DNA of 64,000 bases. Source: Bordetella parapertussis. Its GTDB lineage: Bacteria > Pseudomonadota > Gammaproteobacteria > Burkholderiales > SG8-39. A program made the translations under genes and the position numbers. The notes under the pieces were generated by a model. The model saw nothing but the letters and a program-made list of their open reading frames with translations. It was not told the origin of the DNA and did no database searches. Location: contig CAMAXP010000001.1 of NCBI GenBank assembly GCA_945862265.1, positions 62,001 to 126,000 of the forward strand, read 5' to 3'. This document shows, piece after piece, positions 38,836 to 48,571 of the stretch (within the stretch, counting starts at the first letter, position 1; every line of letters begins with the position of its first letter).

Positions 38836-39825
38836 GTGAATAGACGTCAGATAGTGCTCGGTGCTCTTGCCACAGGTGCGCTCACTGCTCCGCTGGGGTT
38901 ATTCGCCCAGCAGCCCGCGCTCGGGATGCGCCGTATCGGGATCCTCGGCCCGACCTCGCTGAAGGCTGCGGCCGGCAGGTGGCCCGCTTTCCTAGCCGGG
39001 ATGCGCGACCTCGGTTACATCGAAGGCAAGAACCTGCTCATCGAATCCCGCTGGGCCGAGGGCAAGTACGAGCGGCTGCCCGAACTTGCGGCCGAGCTGG
39101 TGCGCCTCAACGTTGAGGTCATCGTGACGCACACCGCGACGGGGTCGCTGGCCGCCAAACGAGCCACGACTTCGATCCCGATCGTGATCGCCGCGGCAGG
39201 CGACGTGCAAGCGTCCGGCGTTATCGACAACCTCGCACGGCCGGGCGGCAATATCACCGGACTGAGCATTTTCAGTCCCGAGGTGAGCGCAAAGCGGCTC
39301 GAACTGGTCATGGAGGCGCTGCCGAAGGCCAGGCGCATCGGGTTTCTCGCCAATGGCAACAATGTGGCCTTGAAATCGACCCTGGCGCAGACGCTGGAGC
39401 GGACGGCCAAGTCGCTGAAGGTGACGGTGCAAAGGGTCGAGGTCAAGGATTCCAAGGAGATCGAGACCGCCATTGCGGCGATGGGAAAGCAAGGCATTGG
39501 TGCTGTCGTGATCGAGGACGATCCCTTGCTGCTCGGCAACTCCGCAGCCATTGCGATCCATTCGGTTCGCCACCGGATTCCGGCGATCGCCGCGGTGGAA
39601 TTCGCGGAGGCCGGCGGCCTGGTCGGGTTCGGGGTCGATTTTCCCGCGATGTTCCAGCGTGCCGCCACGTTCGTTGACAAGATCCTCAAGGGCGCGAAAC
39701 CCGGCGACCTGCCGGTCGAGCGGGCGAGCAAGTTCGAGCTGGTGATCAATCAAAGCACGGCGAAAGCGCTCGGGATCAAAATGCCGCAGTCGATGCTGCT
39801 GCGCGTCGACCGGGTGATCGAATGA
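38836..39825 (+). CDS. Orphan ABC substrate-binding protein, PF04392 type (plus strand)
   Basis: A 329-residue receptor with a GTG start behind GGGGGG. NRRQIVLGALATGALTAPLG then LFAQ is the signal peptide. RRIGILGPTSLKAAAGR opens lobe one, LARPGGNITGLSIFSPEVSA is the hallmark, and KMPQSMLLRVDRVIE the end. It is the only intact copy on the plus strand and marks the right boundary of the accessory island. Confidence 0.92.
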   Translation: MNRRQIVLGALATGALTAPLGLFAQQPALGMRRIGILGPTSLKAAAGRWPAFLAGMRDLGYIEGKNLLIESRWAEGKYERLPELAAELVRLNVEVIVTHTATGSLAAKRATTSIPIVIAAAGDVQASGVIDNLARPGGNITGLSIFSPEVSAKRLELVMEALPKARRIGFLANGNNVALKSTLAQTLERTAKSLKVTVQRVEVKDSKEIETAIAAMGKQGIGAVVIEDDPLLLGNSAAIAIHSVRHRIPAIAAVEFAEAGGLVGFGVDFPAMFQRAATFVDKILKGAKPGDLPVERASKFELVINQSTAKALGIKMPQSMLLRVDRVIE

Positions 39826-39901
39826 ACTCTGGTGGGAGCAGATTGGCGGCAACAGGGCGCTGCCGTGACTCGGTGATACAGTCGGTCCCTGTGAGGACAC
39901 C

Positions 39902-42295
39902 TTGAATTCCGCCGCGGCTGTCACCCCCGAAGGCGCCGCCCCCCGGCGCATCTATCGCGGGCGGCTCTTCCGCAAGTACTTCTTCTCAATCATCGCGCTG
40001 GTCTCGGGTGTGCTTCTGCTTTCCGGCGGGATCAGCGTCTACTTTTCGTATCAGGAAAACAAGGCCGCGCTGGCCAGCCTGCAGCACGAGAAAGCCATTG
40101 CAGCGGCCTCGCGCATCGAGCAGTTCATCAAGCAGATCGAGCAGCAGCTGGGCTTTGCGGCGTTGCCGCAACTGGGCGCCGACGGCGTCGAGCAGCGCCG
40201 CATCGAGTTTCTCAAGCTGCTGCGCCAGGTGCCCGCAGTCACCGATATCACCCAGATCAGTCCCGCGGGGCAGGAGATCCTCTCGGTGTCGCGCCTGTCG
40301 ATGGATGTGTCGGGTTCGTCCAAGGACCGCACCAAGGATCCCGCCTTCCTCGGCGCCAAGCAGGGACAGACCTGGTTCGGGCCGGTTTACTTCAGGAAGG
40401 AGACCGAACCTTACATGGCCCTTGCGCTGCGCTCGGGCGGGCCGGCCGGGGCGGTGACGGTAGCCGAGGTGAACCTCAAGTTCATCTGGGACGTGGTCAC
40501 GCGGATCAAGATCGGCGTGAAGGGCAAGGCCTATGTCATCGACGGCGGGGGGCACCTCGTTGCCGATCCCGACATCGGGCTAGTGCTGAGGAAGACCGAC
40601 TATTCCAAGCTCGACCACATCCAGGCCGCGCTGGCCGGCCCGGCGCCGGAGGACGCGCCCGCGCGCCTCGCGCGCGACCTCGCCGGCAATGAAGTCCTGA
40701 CCGCCTTCGCGGGCGTCGAGCCGCTCGGCTGGAAAGTGTTCATCGAGCAGCCTGTGTCCGAGGTGTACGCCACGCTCAATGCCACCATCGTGCGGGCCGG
40801 CATCCTGATCGTCGCGGGCCTGTTGTTCTCGGCGCTGACCGCGTGGTGGCTGGCGCGCGGCATGGTGCGGCCGATCCGCACGCTGCAGGAAGGCGCGCAG
40901 CGCATCGGCGAGGGCGACCTCTCGCAGCGGATCGAGATCCACAGCGGCGACGAACTGGAGGCGCTCGCCGGCCAGTTCAACGACATGTCGGCGCGGCTGA
41001 CCGAGTCGTACGCCGGCCTTGAACGGAAGGTCGACGAACGCACGGTCGCACTGACGGAATCGCTTGAGAAGCAGACCTCGATCGCCGAGATCCTGCGCGT
41101 GATCAGCAGTTCGCCCACCAACACGCAGCCGGTGTTCGATGCGATCGTCACGAGCTGCCAGCGCCTCTTCCATGGCCGCGCTGTGGCATTCGTGCAGGCC
41201 AACGGTGACATGGTCGAGACAGTCGCGTTTGCGGACGACGGCACGGCCGGGGAGAACAGGGGCGGGTTCCTCAAGCCCTGGCCGCTTGACCGTGGCAGCG
41301 CGGCGGGCGCCTGCATTCTCGACGCACGCCTGGTCAACGTCGGCGATACCAATGCAGGCATCAAGGAGTTCCCGCGCATGAAGGATCTCGCGGCGGCGCT
41401 CGGCTACCACTCCGGGTTGTTTGTGCCGCTGGTGCGGGACGGAAATTCCGGCGGGGCCATAGCGATCCTGCGTTCGACTTCCGGCGAGTTCAACGAACAG
41501 CAGGTATCGCTCGCCAAGACGTTCGCCGACCAGGCCATGATCGCGATCGAGAACGTGCGCCTCTTCCACGAGATCCAGGAAAAGAGCCGCCAGCTGGAGG
41601 TTGCCGGCCAGCACAAGTCCGAGTTCCTCGCCAACATGTCGCACGAGCTGAGGACGCCGCTCAACGCGATCATCGGGTTTTCAGAGGTGCTGATCGACAA
41701 GATGTTCGGCGAACTGAACGAGAAGCAGGAGGATTACCTCAAGGACATCTTCACCTCGGGCAAGCACCTGCTGTCGCTCATCAACGACATCCTGGATCTC
41801 TCCAAGATCGAGGCCGGGCGCATGGACCTCGAGCCTTCCACTTTTCCGGTGCCGGATGCGCTTGCCAATGCGATGGCGCTGATCCGTGAGCGGGCGACGC
41901 GGCACGGCATCAACCTGCTGCTTGAGTGCGACCCGCAGATCGGCGAGTGGAAGGCGGACGAGAGGAAATTCAAGCAGATCCTCCTGAACTTGCTGTCCAA
42001 TGCGGTGAAGTTCACGCCGGACAACGGGAAAGTCACGGTGCGCGCAGGGCTGGATGGCGCGATGCTCGAAGTCGCTGTCGTTGACACCGGGATCGGCATT
42101 GCGCCGGAAGACCATGCGGCAGTGTTCGAGGAATTCCGCCAGGTCGGGCGTCACTACACCAACAAGAACGAGGGCACGGGCCTCGGCCTCGCGCTCACCA
42201 AGCGGTTTGTCGAGCTGCATGGTGGCAAGTTGTGGCTCGAGAGCGCGCCCGGCAAGGGCTCCACCTTCACCTTCAACATTGCGAACCAGCCATGA
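39902..42295 (+). CDS. Membrane sensor histidine kinase (Cache-HAMP-GAF-HisKA-HATPase)
   Basis: A 797-residue kinase starting at TTG, behind GTGAGGACACC. TM1 is near residues 26-48, a periplasmic Cache-like domain fills about 55-295 ([37 protein letters not shown]), and TM2 is near 300-320. HAMP follows ([20 protein letters not shown]), then coiled coil, and a GAF domain to about 555. The phospho-acceptor His is in [13 protein letters not shown]. The ATPase has [22 protein letters not shown] and [11 protein letters not shown]. It overlaps the receiver gene by 4 bp. Confidence 0.94.
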   Translation: MNSAAAVTPEGAAPRRIYRGRLFRKYFFSIIALVSGVLLLSGGISVYFSYQENKAALASLQHEKAIAAASRIEQFIKQIEQQLGFAALPQLGADGVEQRRIEFLKLLRQVPAVTDITQISPAGQEILSVSRLSMDVSGSSKDRTKDPAFLGAKQGQTWFGPVYFRKETEPYMALALRSGGPAGAVTVAEVNLKFIWDVVTRIKIGVKGKAYVIDGGGHLVADPDIGLVLRKTDYSKLDHIQAALAGPAPEDAPARLARDLAGNEVLTAFAGVEPLGWKVFIEQPVSEVYATLNATIVRAGILIVAGLLFSALTAWWLARGMVRPIRTLQEGAQRIGEGDLSQRIEIHSGDELEALAGQFNDMSARLTESYAGLERKVDERTVALTESLEKQTSIAEILRVISSSPTNTQPVFDAIVTSCQRLFHGRAVAFVQANGDMVETVAFADDGTAGENRGGFLKPWPLDRGSAAGACILDARLVNVGDTNAGIKEFPRMKDLAAALGYHSGLFVPLVRDGNSGGAIAILRSTSGEFNEQQVSLAKTFADQAMIAIENVRLFHEIQEKSRQLEVAGQHKSEFLANMSHELRTPLNAIIGFSEVLIDKMFGELNEKQEDYLKDIFTSGKHLLSLINDILDLSKIEAGRMDLEPSTFPVPDALANAMALIRERATRHGINLLLECDPQIGEWKADERKFKQILLNLLSNAVKFTPDNGKVTVRAGLDGAMLEVAVVDTGIGIAPEDHAAVFEEFRQVGRHYTNKNEGTGLGLALTKRFVELHGGKLWLESAPGKGSTFTFNIANQP

Positions 42296-42666
42296 GCCTG
42301 ATCCTGATCGTCGAAGACAACGAAAAGAACATGAAGCTGGTGCGCGACATCCTGCAGGCCAAGGGCTACCAGACCCTCGAGGCGGTCAACGCCGAGGACG
42401 GGGTGAAGCTCGCCGCGGAGAACAATCCCGACCTCGTGTTGATGGACATCCAGTTGCCTGGCATGAACGGCATGGAGGCACTGAAGGTACTGCGCGCCGA
42501 TCCCGGTACTGCGGGGATCCCGGTGATCGCGATTACCGCCTCGGTCATGACCCAGGACAAGCAGAACATCATGGACTGCGGGTTCAACGCGTTCATCGAG
42601 AAGCCCATCAACCTGCGTGAGTTCCTCGCGACGGTGCAGGCCAAGGTGAGGCCACCCGCTGCATGA
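42292..42666 (+). CDS. Single-domain response regulator (DivK-like)
   Basis: A 124-residue receiver: [10 protein letters not shown] holds the acidic pocket, Asp52 in [12 protein letters not shown] the phospho-acceptor, Thr/Ser in AITASV, and Lys104 in FIEKPIN. There is no output domain. It lies between the kinase and the receiver-cyclase and overlaps both by 4 bp, so it may pass or divert phosphate between them. Confidence 0.95.
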   Translation: MSLILIVEDNEKNMKLVRDILQAKGYQTLEAVNAEDGVKLAAENNPDLVLMDIQLPGMNGMEALKVLRADPGTAGIPVIAITASVMTQDKQNIMDCGFNAFIEKPINLREFLATVQAKVRPPAA

Positions 42667-43769
42667 GCGCCAAGATCCTCGTCGTCGACGACACGCCGCA
42701 TAACGTCAAGCTTCTTGCCGATATCCTCGGCATGAAGGGCTACGCGGTCACGACGGCGACTCACGGGCAGGAGGCGCTCGACAAGGTGGCGGCCGACATG
42801 CCGGACCTGATCCTGCTCGACATCATGATGCCGGGCCTGTCGGGGTACGACGTCTGCAATCGCCTGCGTGCGGATCCGGCCACGGCCTTGTTGCCGATCG
42901 TGCTGTGCACTTCGCTGGACCCTGGGCAGGAGCGCGTCAAGGGCATCGAAGCCGGCGCCGACGATTTCCTCACCAAGCCGATCAACCAGGCGGAGCTGTT
43001 CGCGCGGGTGAAATCTTTGCTGCGGATCAAGACATTGCAGGACGAGGTCAAGGTGCAGACCACGCAGCTGGCCGAGCTGAACGCCAAGCTGGAGGGCCGG
43101 GTGAACGAGCAGGTCGGGCAACTCGGGCGCCTCAAGGGATTTTTCTCCCAGCACCTGGCCGAGGCGATCATCAACGGCGGCGGGGACGACCTGCTCAAGA
43201 CCCACCGGCGTGAAATCAGCGTGGTGTTCATCGATCTGCGCGGGTTCACCGCGTTTACCGATCGCGCGGAGCCCGAAGAGGTCATGGAACTCCTGCGCGC
43301 TTATCACTCGGACATGGGGCGCATCGTGCTCAAGCACGGCGGCACTCTGGAACGTTTCGCCGGTGACGCAATCATGGTGTTTTTCAACGATCCCGTGCCG
43401 ATGGACAAGCCCGCGGAGAGCGCGGTCCGCATGGCGCTGGAGATGCGCGACGCTTTTCCGCCGATCGGCGAGTCGTGGAAGAAGCGCGGCTACGACCTGG
43501 GCCTGGGCTGCGGTGTGGCGCAGGGCTACGCGACGCTCGGCGCAATCGGCTTCGAAGGCCGCTGGGACTATGCCGCGATCGGCAACGTGACCAACCTCGC
43601 CGCCCGCCTGTGCTCCGAAGCCGCCGCGGGACAGGTGCTCGTCGACCGCAAGATCATGGCCAAGCTGGACGGGCAGGTGGAGGCGACTGACGTAGGGCCG
43701 CTCAACCTGAAGGGCATCGCCCAGCCGGTGCCGGCGTTTTCGGTGGTGGGGTTCAAGCCCCCAGGCTGA
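42663..43769 (+). CDS. Receiver-linked class III nucleotidyl cyclase
   Basis: A 368-residue regulator. The receiver (1-122) has Asp53 in LLDIMMPG and KPIN near 105. A coiled coil (about 124-158, KVQTTQLAELNAKLEGRVNE) links it to a cyclase homology domain. There, Asp191 (VVFIDLRGFTAFTD) and Asp235 (ERFAGDAIMVFF) are the metal ligands and NLAARLCSEA holds the catalytic Asn and Arg region. It would make cAMP or cGMP when phosphorylated by the adjacent kinase. The stop lies immediately before the convergent receptor pseudogene. Confidence 0.93.
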   Translation: MSAKILVVDDTPHNVKLLADILGMKGYAVTTATHGQEALDKVAADMPDLILLDIMMPGLSGYDVCNRLRADPATALLPIVLCTSLDPGQERVKGIEAGADDFLTKPINQAELFARVKSLLRIKTLQDEVKVQTTQLAELNAKLEGRVNEQVGQLGRLKGFFSQHLAEAIINGGGDDLLKTHRREISVVFIDLRGFTAFTDRAEPEEVMELLRAYHSDMGRIVLKHGGTLERFAGDAIMVFFNDPVPMDKPAESAVRMALEMRDAFPPIGESWKKRGYDLGLGCGVAQGYATLGAIGFEGRWDYAAIGNVTNLAARLCSEAAAGQVLVDRKIMAKLDGQVEATDVGPLNLKGIAQPVPAFSVVGFKPPG

Positions 43770-44543
43770 TTACTCCGGCTGCAGCCCGATGTCCTTGACG
43801 AGTTTTCCCCAGCGCCCGCGCTCGGCGCGCAGGAACTCGGCGAGGGACTCGGGGGTGCCGGCGCCCTCGTTGACCAGGCCGAAGTCGTACAGCTTCTGGG
43901 CCATCTCCGGGTCTGCGAGTACCTTGTCCATCTCGCGGTTCAAGCGCTGCACGATGCTCGCCGGCGTGCCGATCGGGGCAAACAGCGCGAACCAACCGAC
44001 GTATTCGAATCCCGGATAGGTCTCGGCCAGTGCGGGGACGTCCTCGAGGCCGCGCACCCGCTTGCCTGCGCTGACGCCCAGCGCGCGCAATTCGCCGCGC
44101 TTGATGAAGGGCAGCAGCGCGGCGGAACTTACCAGCACCACCTGCGTGCGCCCGGCGATCGTGTCCTGGATGGCGGGCGTGACACCGGTATACGGGACCT
44201 GCAGGAGCCCGGTCCCGGCGGTCTTGTTCAGCATCTGGCTCATCATGCCGCTGAAGGTCTTGGCGCCTTCATTGGCCGCCGCGAGCTTGCCGGGGGAGGC
44301 CTTGTCCAGCGCAACCAACTCGGCGAGCGTCTTGGCCTGTACGGCAGGATTGACGGCGACCACCATCGGCGACTTGGCGATCATCGCGACCGGCGTGAAA
44401 TCCTTCTCCGGATCGTAGGCCAGCGTCTTGAACGTGAGCGGGTTGGTAATGATCGCGGCGGTGGTCGCGAAGTAGTAGGTGTAGCCATCGGCCGGCGCCT
44501 TTGGACTGTCAGGCGCGCCATTCTGTCGTCTCCGCTGGGTCAT
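43770..44543 (-). pseudogene. Bug/TctC receptor lacking its N-terminus
   Basis: A 257-residue frame. The first ~16 residues (TQRRRQNGAPDSPKAP) are unrelated; ADGYTYYFATTAAIITNPLT then joins the family at about residue 90 of a normal receptor. The rest is intact, including LLQVPYTGVTPAIQDTIAGR and the end WGKLVKDIGLQPE. The signal peptide and the PFPPGG loop of lobe one are missing, so a working receptor is unlikely. The 5' end was cut by a deletion or rearrangement. Confidence 0.8.
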
Positions 44544-44698
44544 CGCGCAGCGATAGCGCTCGAGCGGGAGGTTAATGTAGCCCCATGATCCGCCCCCTGC
44601 AACACCTGCGTGGGGCGGTCGGAAAAAGCTCCGCGGGCGGTATTCTGGATTGGAATAGGGAGGGCCCCGGCGGCGTGGGGGCCGTACACTGGCGGCCT

Positions 44699-44712
44699 GT
44701 CACATGTCACAT
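44699..44712 (+). promoter_or_regulatory. Tandem GTCACAT repeat before the NadC-like operon
   Basis: GTCACAT occurs twice without a gap, 12 bp ahead of the ATG at 44725. A possible -10, TACACT, lies at 44685-44690. The repeat sits where a repressor would block early elongation. Function is inferred. Confidence 0.35.
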
Positions 44713-44724
44713 AAGGGAGTAGCC

Positions 44725-45636
44725 ATGCGCCTGAACCGATTCATGATTCGCCCGCTCGTCGAGCAGGGCCTGCGGGAGGAACTCAACGCCGGGGACACCA
44801 CGGGAGGCTTCCTCGTCTGGGACGAGGATCCGGTCCAGACCGGCCAGATCTACGCCAAGGGCGACGGGGTGGCCTGCGGGCTGCTCTTTGCGGACGAGAC
44901 GATCAAACTGATCGATCCGGACGCCGTGGTCGAGCACTGCGTCGAGGAAGGCGCCGAGATCTCCCCGGGCACGGTGCTGCTCAAGATCCGCGCCAAGGCG
45001 TCGGCCTTTTTCATGATCGAGCGCGCGGCGCTTGACTGGGTGCAGCAGCTTTCCGGCATCGCGACCAAGACCCGCCGCTACATGAACCTGGTGAAGCACA
45101 CCAAGGTGCGCCTCACGGACACCCGCAAGGGCTGGCCGGGACTGCGCATGGTCCAGAAATACGCAGTGCGCGTCGGCGGTGCGCACAACCACATCTTCAA
45201 CCTGTCCAACTGCGTGCTGGTCAAGGACAACCACATCAAGATCGCGGGCAATATCTCGAATGCGATCGAGATCCTGCGCTCGCGGGCCCAGCACACCTTC
45301 AAGATCGAGGTCGAGTGCGAGACCCTGGCGATGGTCCAGGAGGCGCTCGATTGCGGCGTGGAAATCATCATGTTCGACAACATGGATCTCGACGAGATGC
45401 GCGAGGGCCTCAAGCTGGTCAACAAGCGCGCCATTACGGAAGCCTCGGGCGGCGTCAACGAGAGCACGATCGTGGCGATCGCCGAGACCGGCGTGGACGT
45501 GATCTCGGTCGGCGACCTGACCCACACGGTCAAGGCGGTGGACATCAGCCTCGACGTCAAGGACATCAAGCCCAGCGCCATCCGCACGATCGAAAGACTC
45601 AAGACGCAGGCGTCTTCGAAACCGGCCGCCGGCTGA
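44725..45636 (+). CDS. nadC: NadC-like nicotinate/quinolinate phosphoribosyltransferase
   Basis: A 303-residue type II phosphoribosyltransferase. AAGGGAG before the ATG at 44725 makes it preferable to the ATG at 44704. DTRKGWPGLRMVQKYAVRVG holds the Arg/Lys carboxylate contacts, VLVKDNHIKIAGN the active-site Lys, and IEVECETL, IIMFDNMDLD and TEASGGVNESTI the barrel phosphate site. NadC makes nicotinate mononucleotide from quinolinate. The region around GAHNHIFNLSNC differs a little from typical NadC. Being in a catabolic-type operon, it may serve another pyridine acid. Confidence 0.88.
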   Translation: MRLNRFMIRPLVEQGLREELNAGDTTGGFLVWDEDPVQTGQIYAKGDGVACGLLFADETIKLIDPDAVVEHCVEEGAEISPGTVLLKIRAKASAFFMIERAALDWVQQLSGIATKTRRYMNLVKHTKVRLTDTRKGWPGLRMVQKYAVRVGGAHNHIFNLSNCVLVKDNHIKIAGNISNAIEILRSRAQHTFKIEVECETLAMVQEALDCGVEIIMFDNMDLDEMREGLKLVNKRAITEASGGVNESTIVAIAETGVDVISVGDLTHTVKAVDISLDVKDIKPSAIRTIERLKTQASSKPAAG

Positions 45637-46361
45637 TGGCTCGTACCGTTCGATTTCGCGCCAAGCACGGGATTATCGTCGCGCTTGACGCGGACACGGT
45701 CGATGCCTGCAAGAAGACCATCGACCTGACGACAACGGTCGATGGCGTCGTGGGCTACAAGCTGGGCATGACCATGGCGCTCAACCTCGGCCTGGCCGAG
45801 GCGGTGCGCCAGCTGCGCTCGCACACCGACCTGCCGCTGCTCTACGACCACCAGAAGGCCGGGCCCGACGTGGTCGACATGGCCGCCAAGTTCGCCGCCC
45901 TGTGCGCCAACGCCAAGGTGGACGGCCTGATCCTGTTCCCGCTGGCCGGCCCGCGTGCGGTCGAGGGCTTTGTCGGCGAGTCGCTCAAGCAGGGCATCCT
46001 TCCGCTGGTCGGCGGGGACCTGCCGTTCCCGGACTTCAACATCAGCGGCGGCGGGTATGTGGCCGACGATGCGCTCGAGCGCATCATCGACAAGGCGGTC
46101 GAGGCCGGCGCCAACCATTTCGTGGTTCCCGGCAACACCACGGCCAAGCTCGCGCACCATTCGGAGCGGTTGAAATCCAAGCTGCGTGCGCCGGTGTTCA
46201 TCGTGCCGGGGATCGGGCCGCTGGGCGGCAAGATCGGCGACCTCGTGCGCGCCGCGAACGGGTGCAGCGTGTACGGCGTGGTGGGCCGCGCGGTCTACGG
46301 CGCACCCGACCAGGTGGCCGCGGCGCGCGCCCTGGTCGACGAAGCCATGGCGGCGGCCTGA
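45636..46361 (+). CDS. OMP-decarboxylase-like barrel protein
   Basis: A 241-residue TIM barrel of the orotidine-5'-phosphate decarboxylase superfamily. GIIVALDADTVDACKKT starts strand one, GYKLGMTMAL places Lys42, and LLYDHQKAGPDVVDM gives Asp71, Lys74 and Asp78 of the catalytic charge network. VPGIGPLGGKIGDLVRAANG is the phosphate loop. Spacing of the Asp-Lys-Asp set (DHQKxGxD) differs from the usual DxKxxD. It overlaps NadC by 1 bp (TGATG). A decarboxylase for the ribotide made by the NadC-like enzyme is an attractive inference. Confidence 0.82.
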   Translation: MARTVRFRAKHGIIVALDADTVDACKKTIDLTTTVDGVVGYKLGMTMALNLGLAEAVRQLRSHTDLPLLYDHQKAGPDVVDMAAKFAALCANAKVDGLILFPLAGPRAVEGFVGESLKQGILPLVGGDLPFPDFNISGGGYVADDALERIIDKAVEAGANHFVVPGNTTAKLAHHSERLKSKLRAPVFIVPGIGPLGGKIGDLVRAANGCSVYGVVGRAVYGAPDQVAAARALVDEAMAAA

Positions 46362-47116
46362 TGTCAAAGGTCCCGCCGCAGCCGGTCGTGCTGTTCGACT
46401 GGGGCGAGACCCTGATGTGGGTGCCGGGCATGATCCACGACCCGCAGCGGCACCTGGCATGCGTGGAAAGCGTGTTCGAGTCGGACATCCGGCCGGAACT
46501 CGGTGCCGAGGGCAGGCAACTGCCACTGGCGATCTTCATCGAGTATTACCACGAGGCCTGTCGCACGCAGATCGCACGCTCCAAGGAGACGCTGCGCGAG
46601 CACAGTTTCGACGAACGCTTTGCACTCACGCTGCAGCTGGCCGGGATGAAGATCATTCCCGACGCGCAGGCGTTGCGGCGCATGTCCGATGCGCTCGGGC
46701 GCGAAGTCACCAAGGAAACGCGCCTGCTCGATTTCGCGGGTGAGGTCGTCGAGACCCTTGCGCGCACCTATCGCCTCGGCGTGCTGTCGAACTACCCGCA
46801 CGGGCCGGTGGTCGGTGCGTCGCTCGAACGCTTCGGGTTGCGCAGGCATTTCGAGGCGGTCGTGGTGTCTTCGGACACCGGATGGATGAAGCCGCATGCC
46901 GATTGCTACGCGCCGGCGCTGGCCGCGCTGTCTGCAGCGCCCGGCCGGACGCTGATGGTGGGCGATGACCTGCGCAATGACGTGAAAGGCGCCAAGGCGC
47001 TCGGCCTGTACACGGCCTGGATCGCGCCGAATGCAAAGACGGTGGACCCGGACGTGGACATCCACCTCACCTGCCTGTCGCAGCTTCCCGCGCAGTGCGA
47101 AAGGATATTTTCGTGA
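46361..47116 (+). CDS. HAD-superfamily hydrolase
   Basis: A 251-residue protein. VVLFDWGETLMWVPG is motif I with nucleophile Asp15, LGVLSNYPHG motif II, and MKPHADCYAPAL plus TLMVGDDLRNDVKGAKALGL motifs III and IV. Position +2 after the nucleophile is Gly rather than the usual acid/base Asp, as in DWGxT-type relatives. A helical cap lies between motifs I and II. It could dephosphorylate a ribotide product of the two upstream enzymes. It overlaps both neighbours by 1-4 bp. Confidence 0.88.
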   Translation: MSKVPPQPVVLFDWGETLMWVPGMIHDPQRHLACVESVFESDIRPELGAEGRQLPLAIFIEYYHEACRTQIARSKETLREHSFDERFALTLQLAGMKIIPDAQALRRMSDALGREVTKETRLLDFAGEVVETLARTYRLGVLSNYPHGPVVGASLERFGLRRHFEAVVVSSDTGWMKPHADCYAPALAALSAAPGRTLMVGDDLRNDVKGAKALGLYTAWIAPNAKTVDPDVDIHLTCLSQLPAQCERIFS

Positions 47117-48567
47117 ACCTGCAGACAAACCTGCTGATCGACGGGGCGTTCGCTCCGGCCGCTTCCGGCGAGACATTCGCAACCGCGAGCCCGATCGATT
47201 TCTCCACTCTCGCCAACGTCGCGAAGGCGGGCGTGGCGGACGTGGACCGTGCCGTCGCGGCCGCGCGGCGCGCGTTCGACGGCGGCAAGTGGTCCGGCAT
47301 GCAGCCGTTTGCGCGCGGCAAGTTCCTGCGCGCGATTGCGGACGGCATCCGCAGCAACGCGGCTCGCATTGCCGAGGTCGAGACGCGCAACGGCGGCAAG
47401 ACCATCTCGAACTCGCTGAACGAAGTCGAGAGTGCGGCCAACGTTTTCGAGTATTACGCCGGTGCGATGGACAAGTTCTTCGGCGACACGATCCCCATGG
47501 GCTCGACCGTCCTCGACTTTACGCTGCGCGAGCCGCTCGGCGTCGTGGCGTCGATCACGCCGTGGAACTTCCCTTTCCTCGCCGCAGCGTGGAAAGTTGC
47601 GCCCGCCCTGGCCGCGGGGTGCACCGTGATCCTGAAGCCCGCGAGCTACACGCCGCTGACGGCCCTGATGCTGGGCGAGATCGCGCTTGCGGCGGGCGTG
47701 CCGGCTGGCGTGCTCAACGTCCTGCCCGGACCCGGCGCGTCGCTCGGTGAGCGGATTGCCACGCACCCGGGGATCGACAAGATTTCCTTCACAGGCGAAA
47801 CCACCACTGGGTCGAAGCTCCTGAAGCTCGGGGCCGACGACATCAAGCGGGTCACGCTGGAACTCGGCGGCAAGAGCCCGAACATCATCTTTGCGGACGC
47901 GAACATCGCCAAGGCCGCCAATCAAGCGGTAAAGGCGGGCTTCGGCAACGCGGGGCAGAGCTGTTCGGCGCGCACGCGAGTGTTCGTGGAGCGTTCGGTG
48001 GCCGAGGCGTTTATCGCGGCGTTTGCCGTCGCGGCGCGGGCGGCAAAGGTGGGCGATCCTCTTGATCCGGCCACTGAAATCGGTCCGCTGGTGTCGAAGT
48101 CGCAGTGGAACTCCGTCAACGGCTATGTCGACCTCGGCAAGTCCGAGGGTTGCACTCTCGTGACCGGTGGCGGGCGTCCGGAGGGACTTCCGGACGGCGC
48201 CTACTACGCACCCACGATCCTCGCCGGCGCGAAGAATTCCATGCGCGTGGCGCAGGAAGAAATCTTCGGGCCCGTGGTGGTCGTGATCCCGTTCGATACC
48301 GAGGCCGAGGCCGTGAGCCTCGCCAATGACAGCCCTTATGGCCTGAACGGGTCGGTGTGGACGCGCGACCTCGGGCGCGGCCTGCGGGTGGCGCGCGCGT
48401 TGCGCACCGGCATGGTCAGCGTAAACTCGCACGGCAGTGCCAGCCGTTACGGCTATTTCGCACCGTTCGGCGGGTACAAGAAATCCGGCCTGGGGCGCGA
48501 ACTTGGCATGCATGCACTCGCGCTCTACACCGAAGTCAAAAACGTATTCGTGGACCTGGAGGAGTAA
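47113..48567 (+). CDS. NAD(P)-dependent aldehyde dehydrogenase
   Basis: A 484-residue enzyme with GTG start at 47113, behind AAAGGA and overlapping the HAD stop. ITPWNFPFLAAAWKVAPALA and ILKPASYTPL bind the cofactor. Glu250 in TLELGGKSPNIIF is the general base and Cys284 in NAGQSCSARTR the nucleophile. EEIFGPVVVVIPFD and FGGYKKSGLGRELG are the closing signatures. It oxidises an aldehyde intermediate to an acid, apparently late in the pathway of this operon. Confidence 0.95.
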   Translation: MNLQTNLLIDGAFAPAASGETFATASPIDFSTLANVAKAGVADVDRAVAAARRAFDGGKWSGMQPFARGKFLRAIADGIRSNAARIAEVETRNGGKTISNSLNEVESAANVFEYYAGAMDKFFGDTIPMGSTVLDFTLREPLGVVASITPWNFPFLAAAWKVAPALAAGCTVILKPASYTPLTALMLGEIALAAGVPAGVLNVLPGPGASLGERIATHPGIDKISFTGETTTGSKLLKLGADDIKRVTLELGGKSPNIIFADANIAKAANQAVKAGFGNAGQSCSARTRVFVERSVAEAFIAAFAVAARAAKVGDPLDPATEIGPLVSKSQWNSVNGYVDLGKSEGCTLVTGGGRPEGLPDGAYYAPTILAGAKNSMRVAQEEIFGPVVVVIPFDTEAEAVSLANDSPYGLNGSVWTRDLGRGLRVARALRTGMVSVNSHGSASRYGYFAPFGGYKKSGLGRELGMHALALYTEVKNVFVDLEE

Positions 48568-48571
48568 GCGC

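Noticed and set aside
20580..39825. Integron or super-integron cassette array
   Set aside because: The recurring sequence is the coding end of a binding-protein gene, not an attC-like palindrome, and no integrase gene is present in the window.
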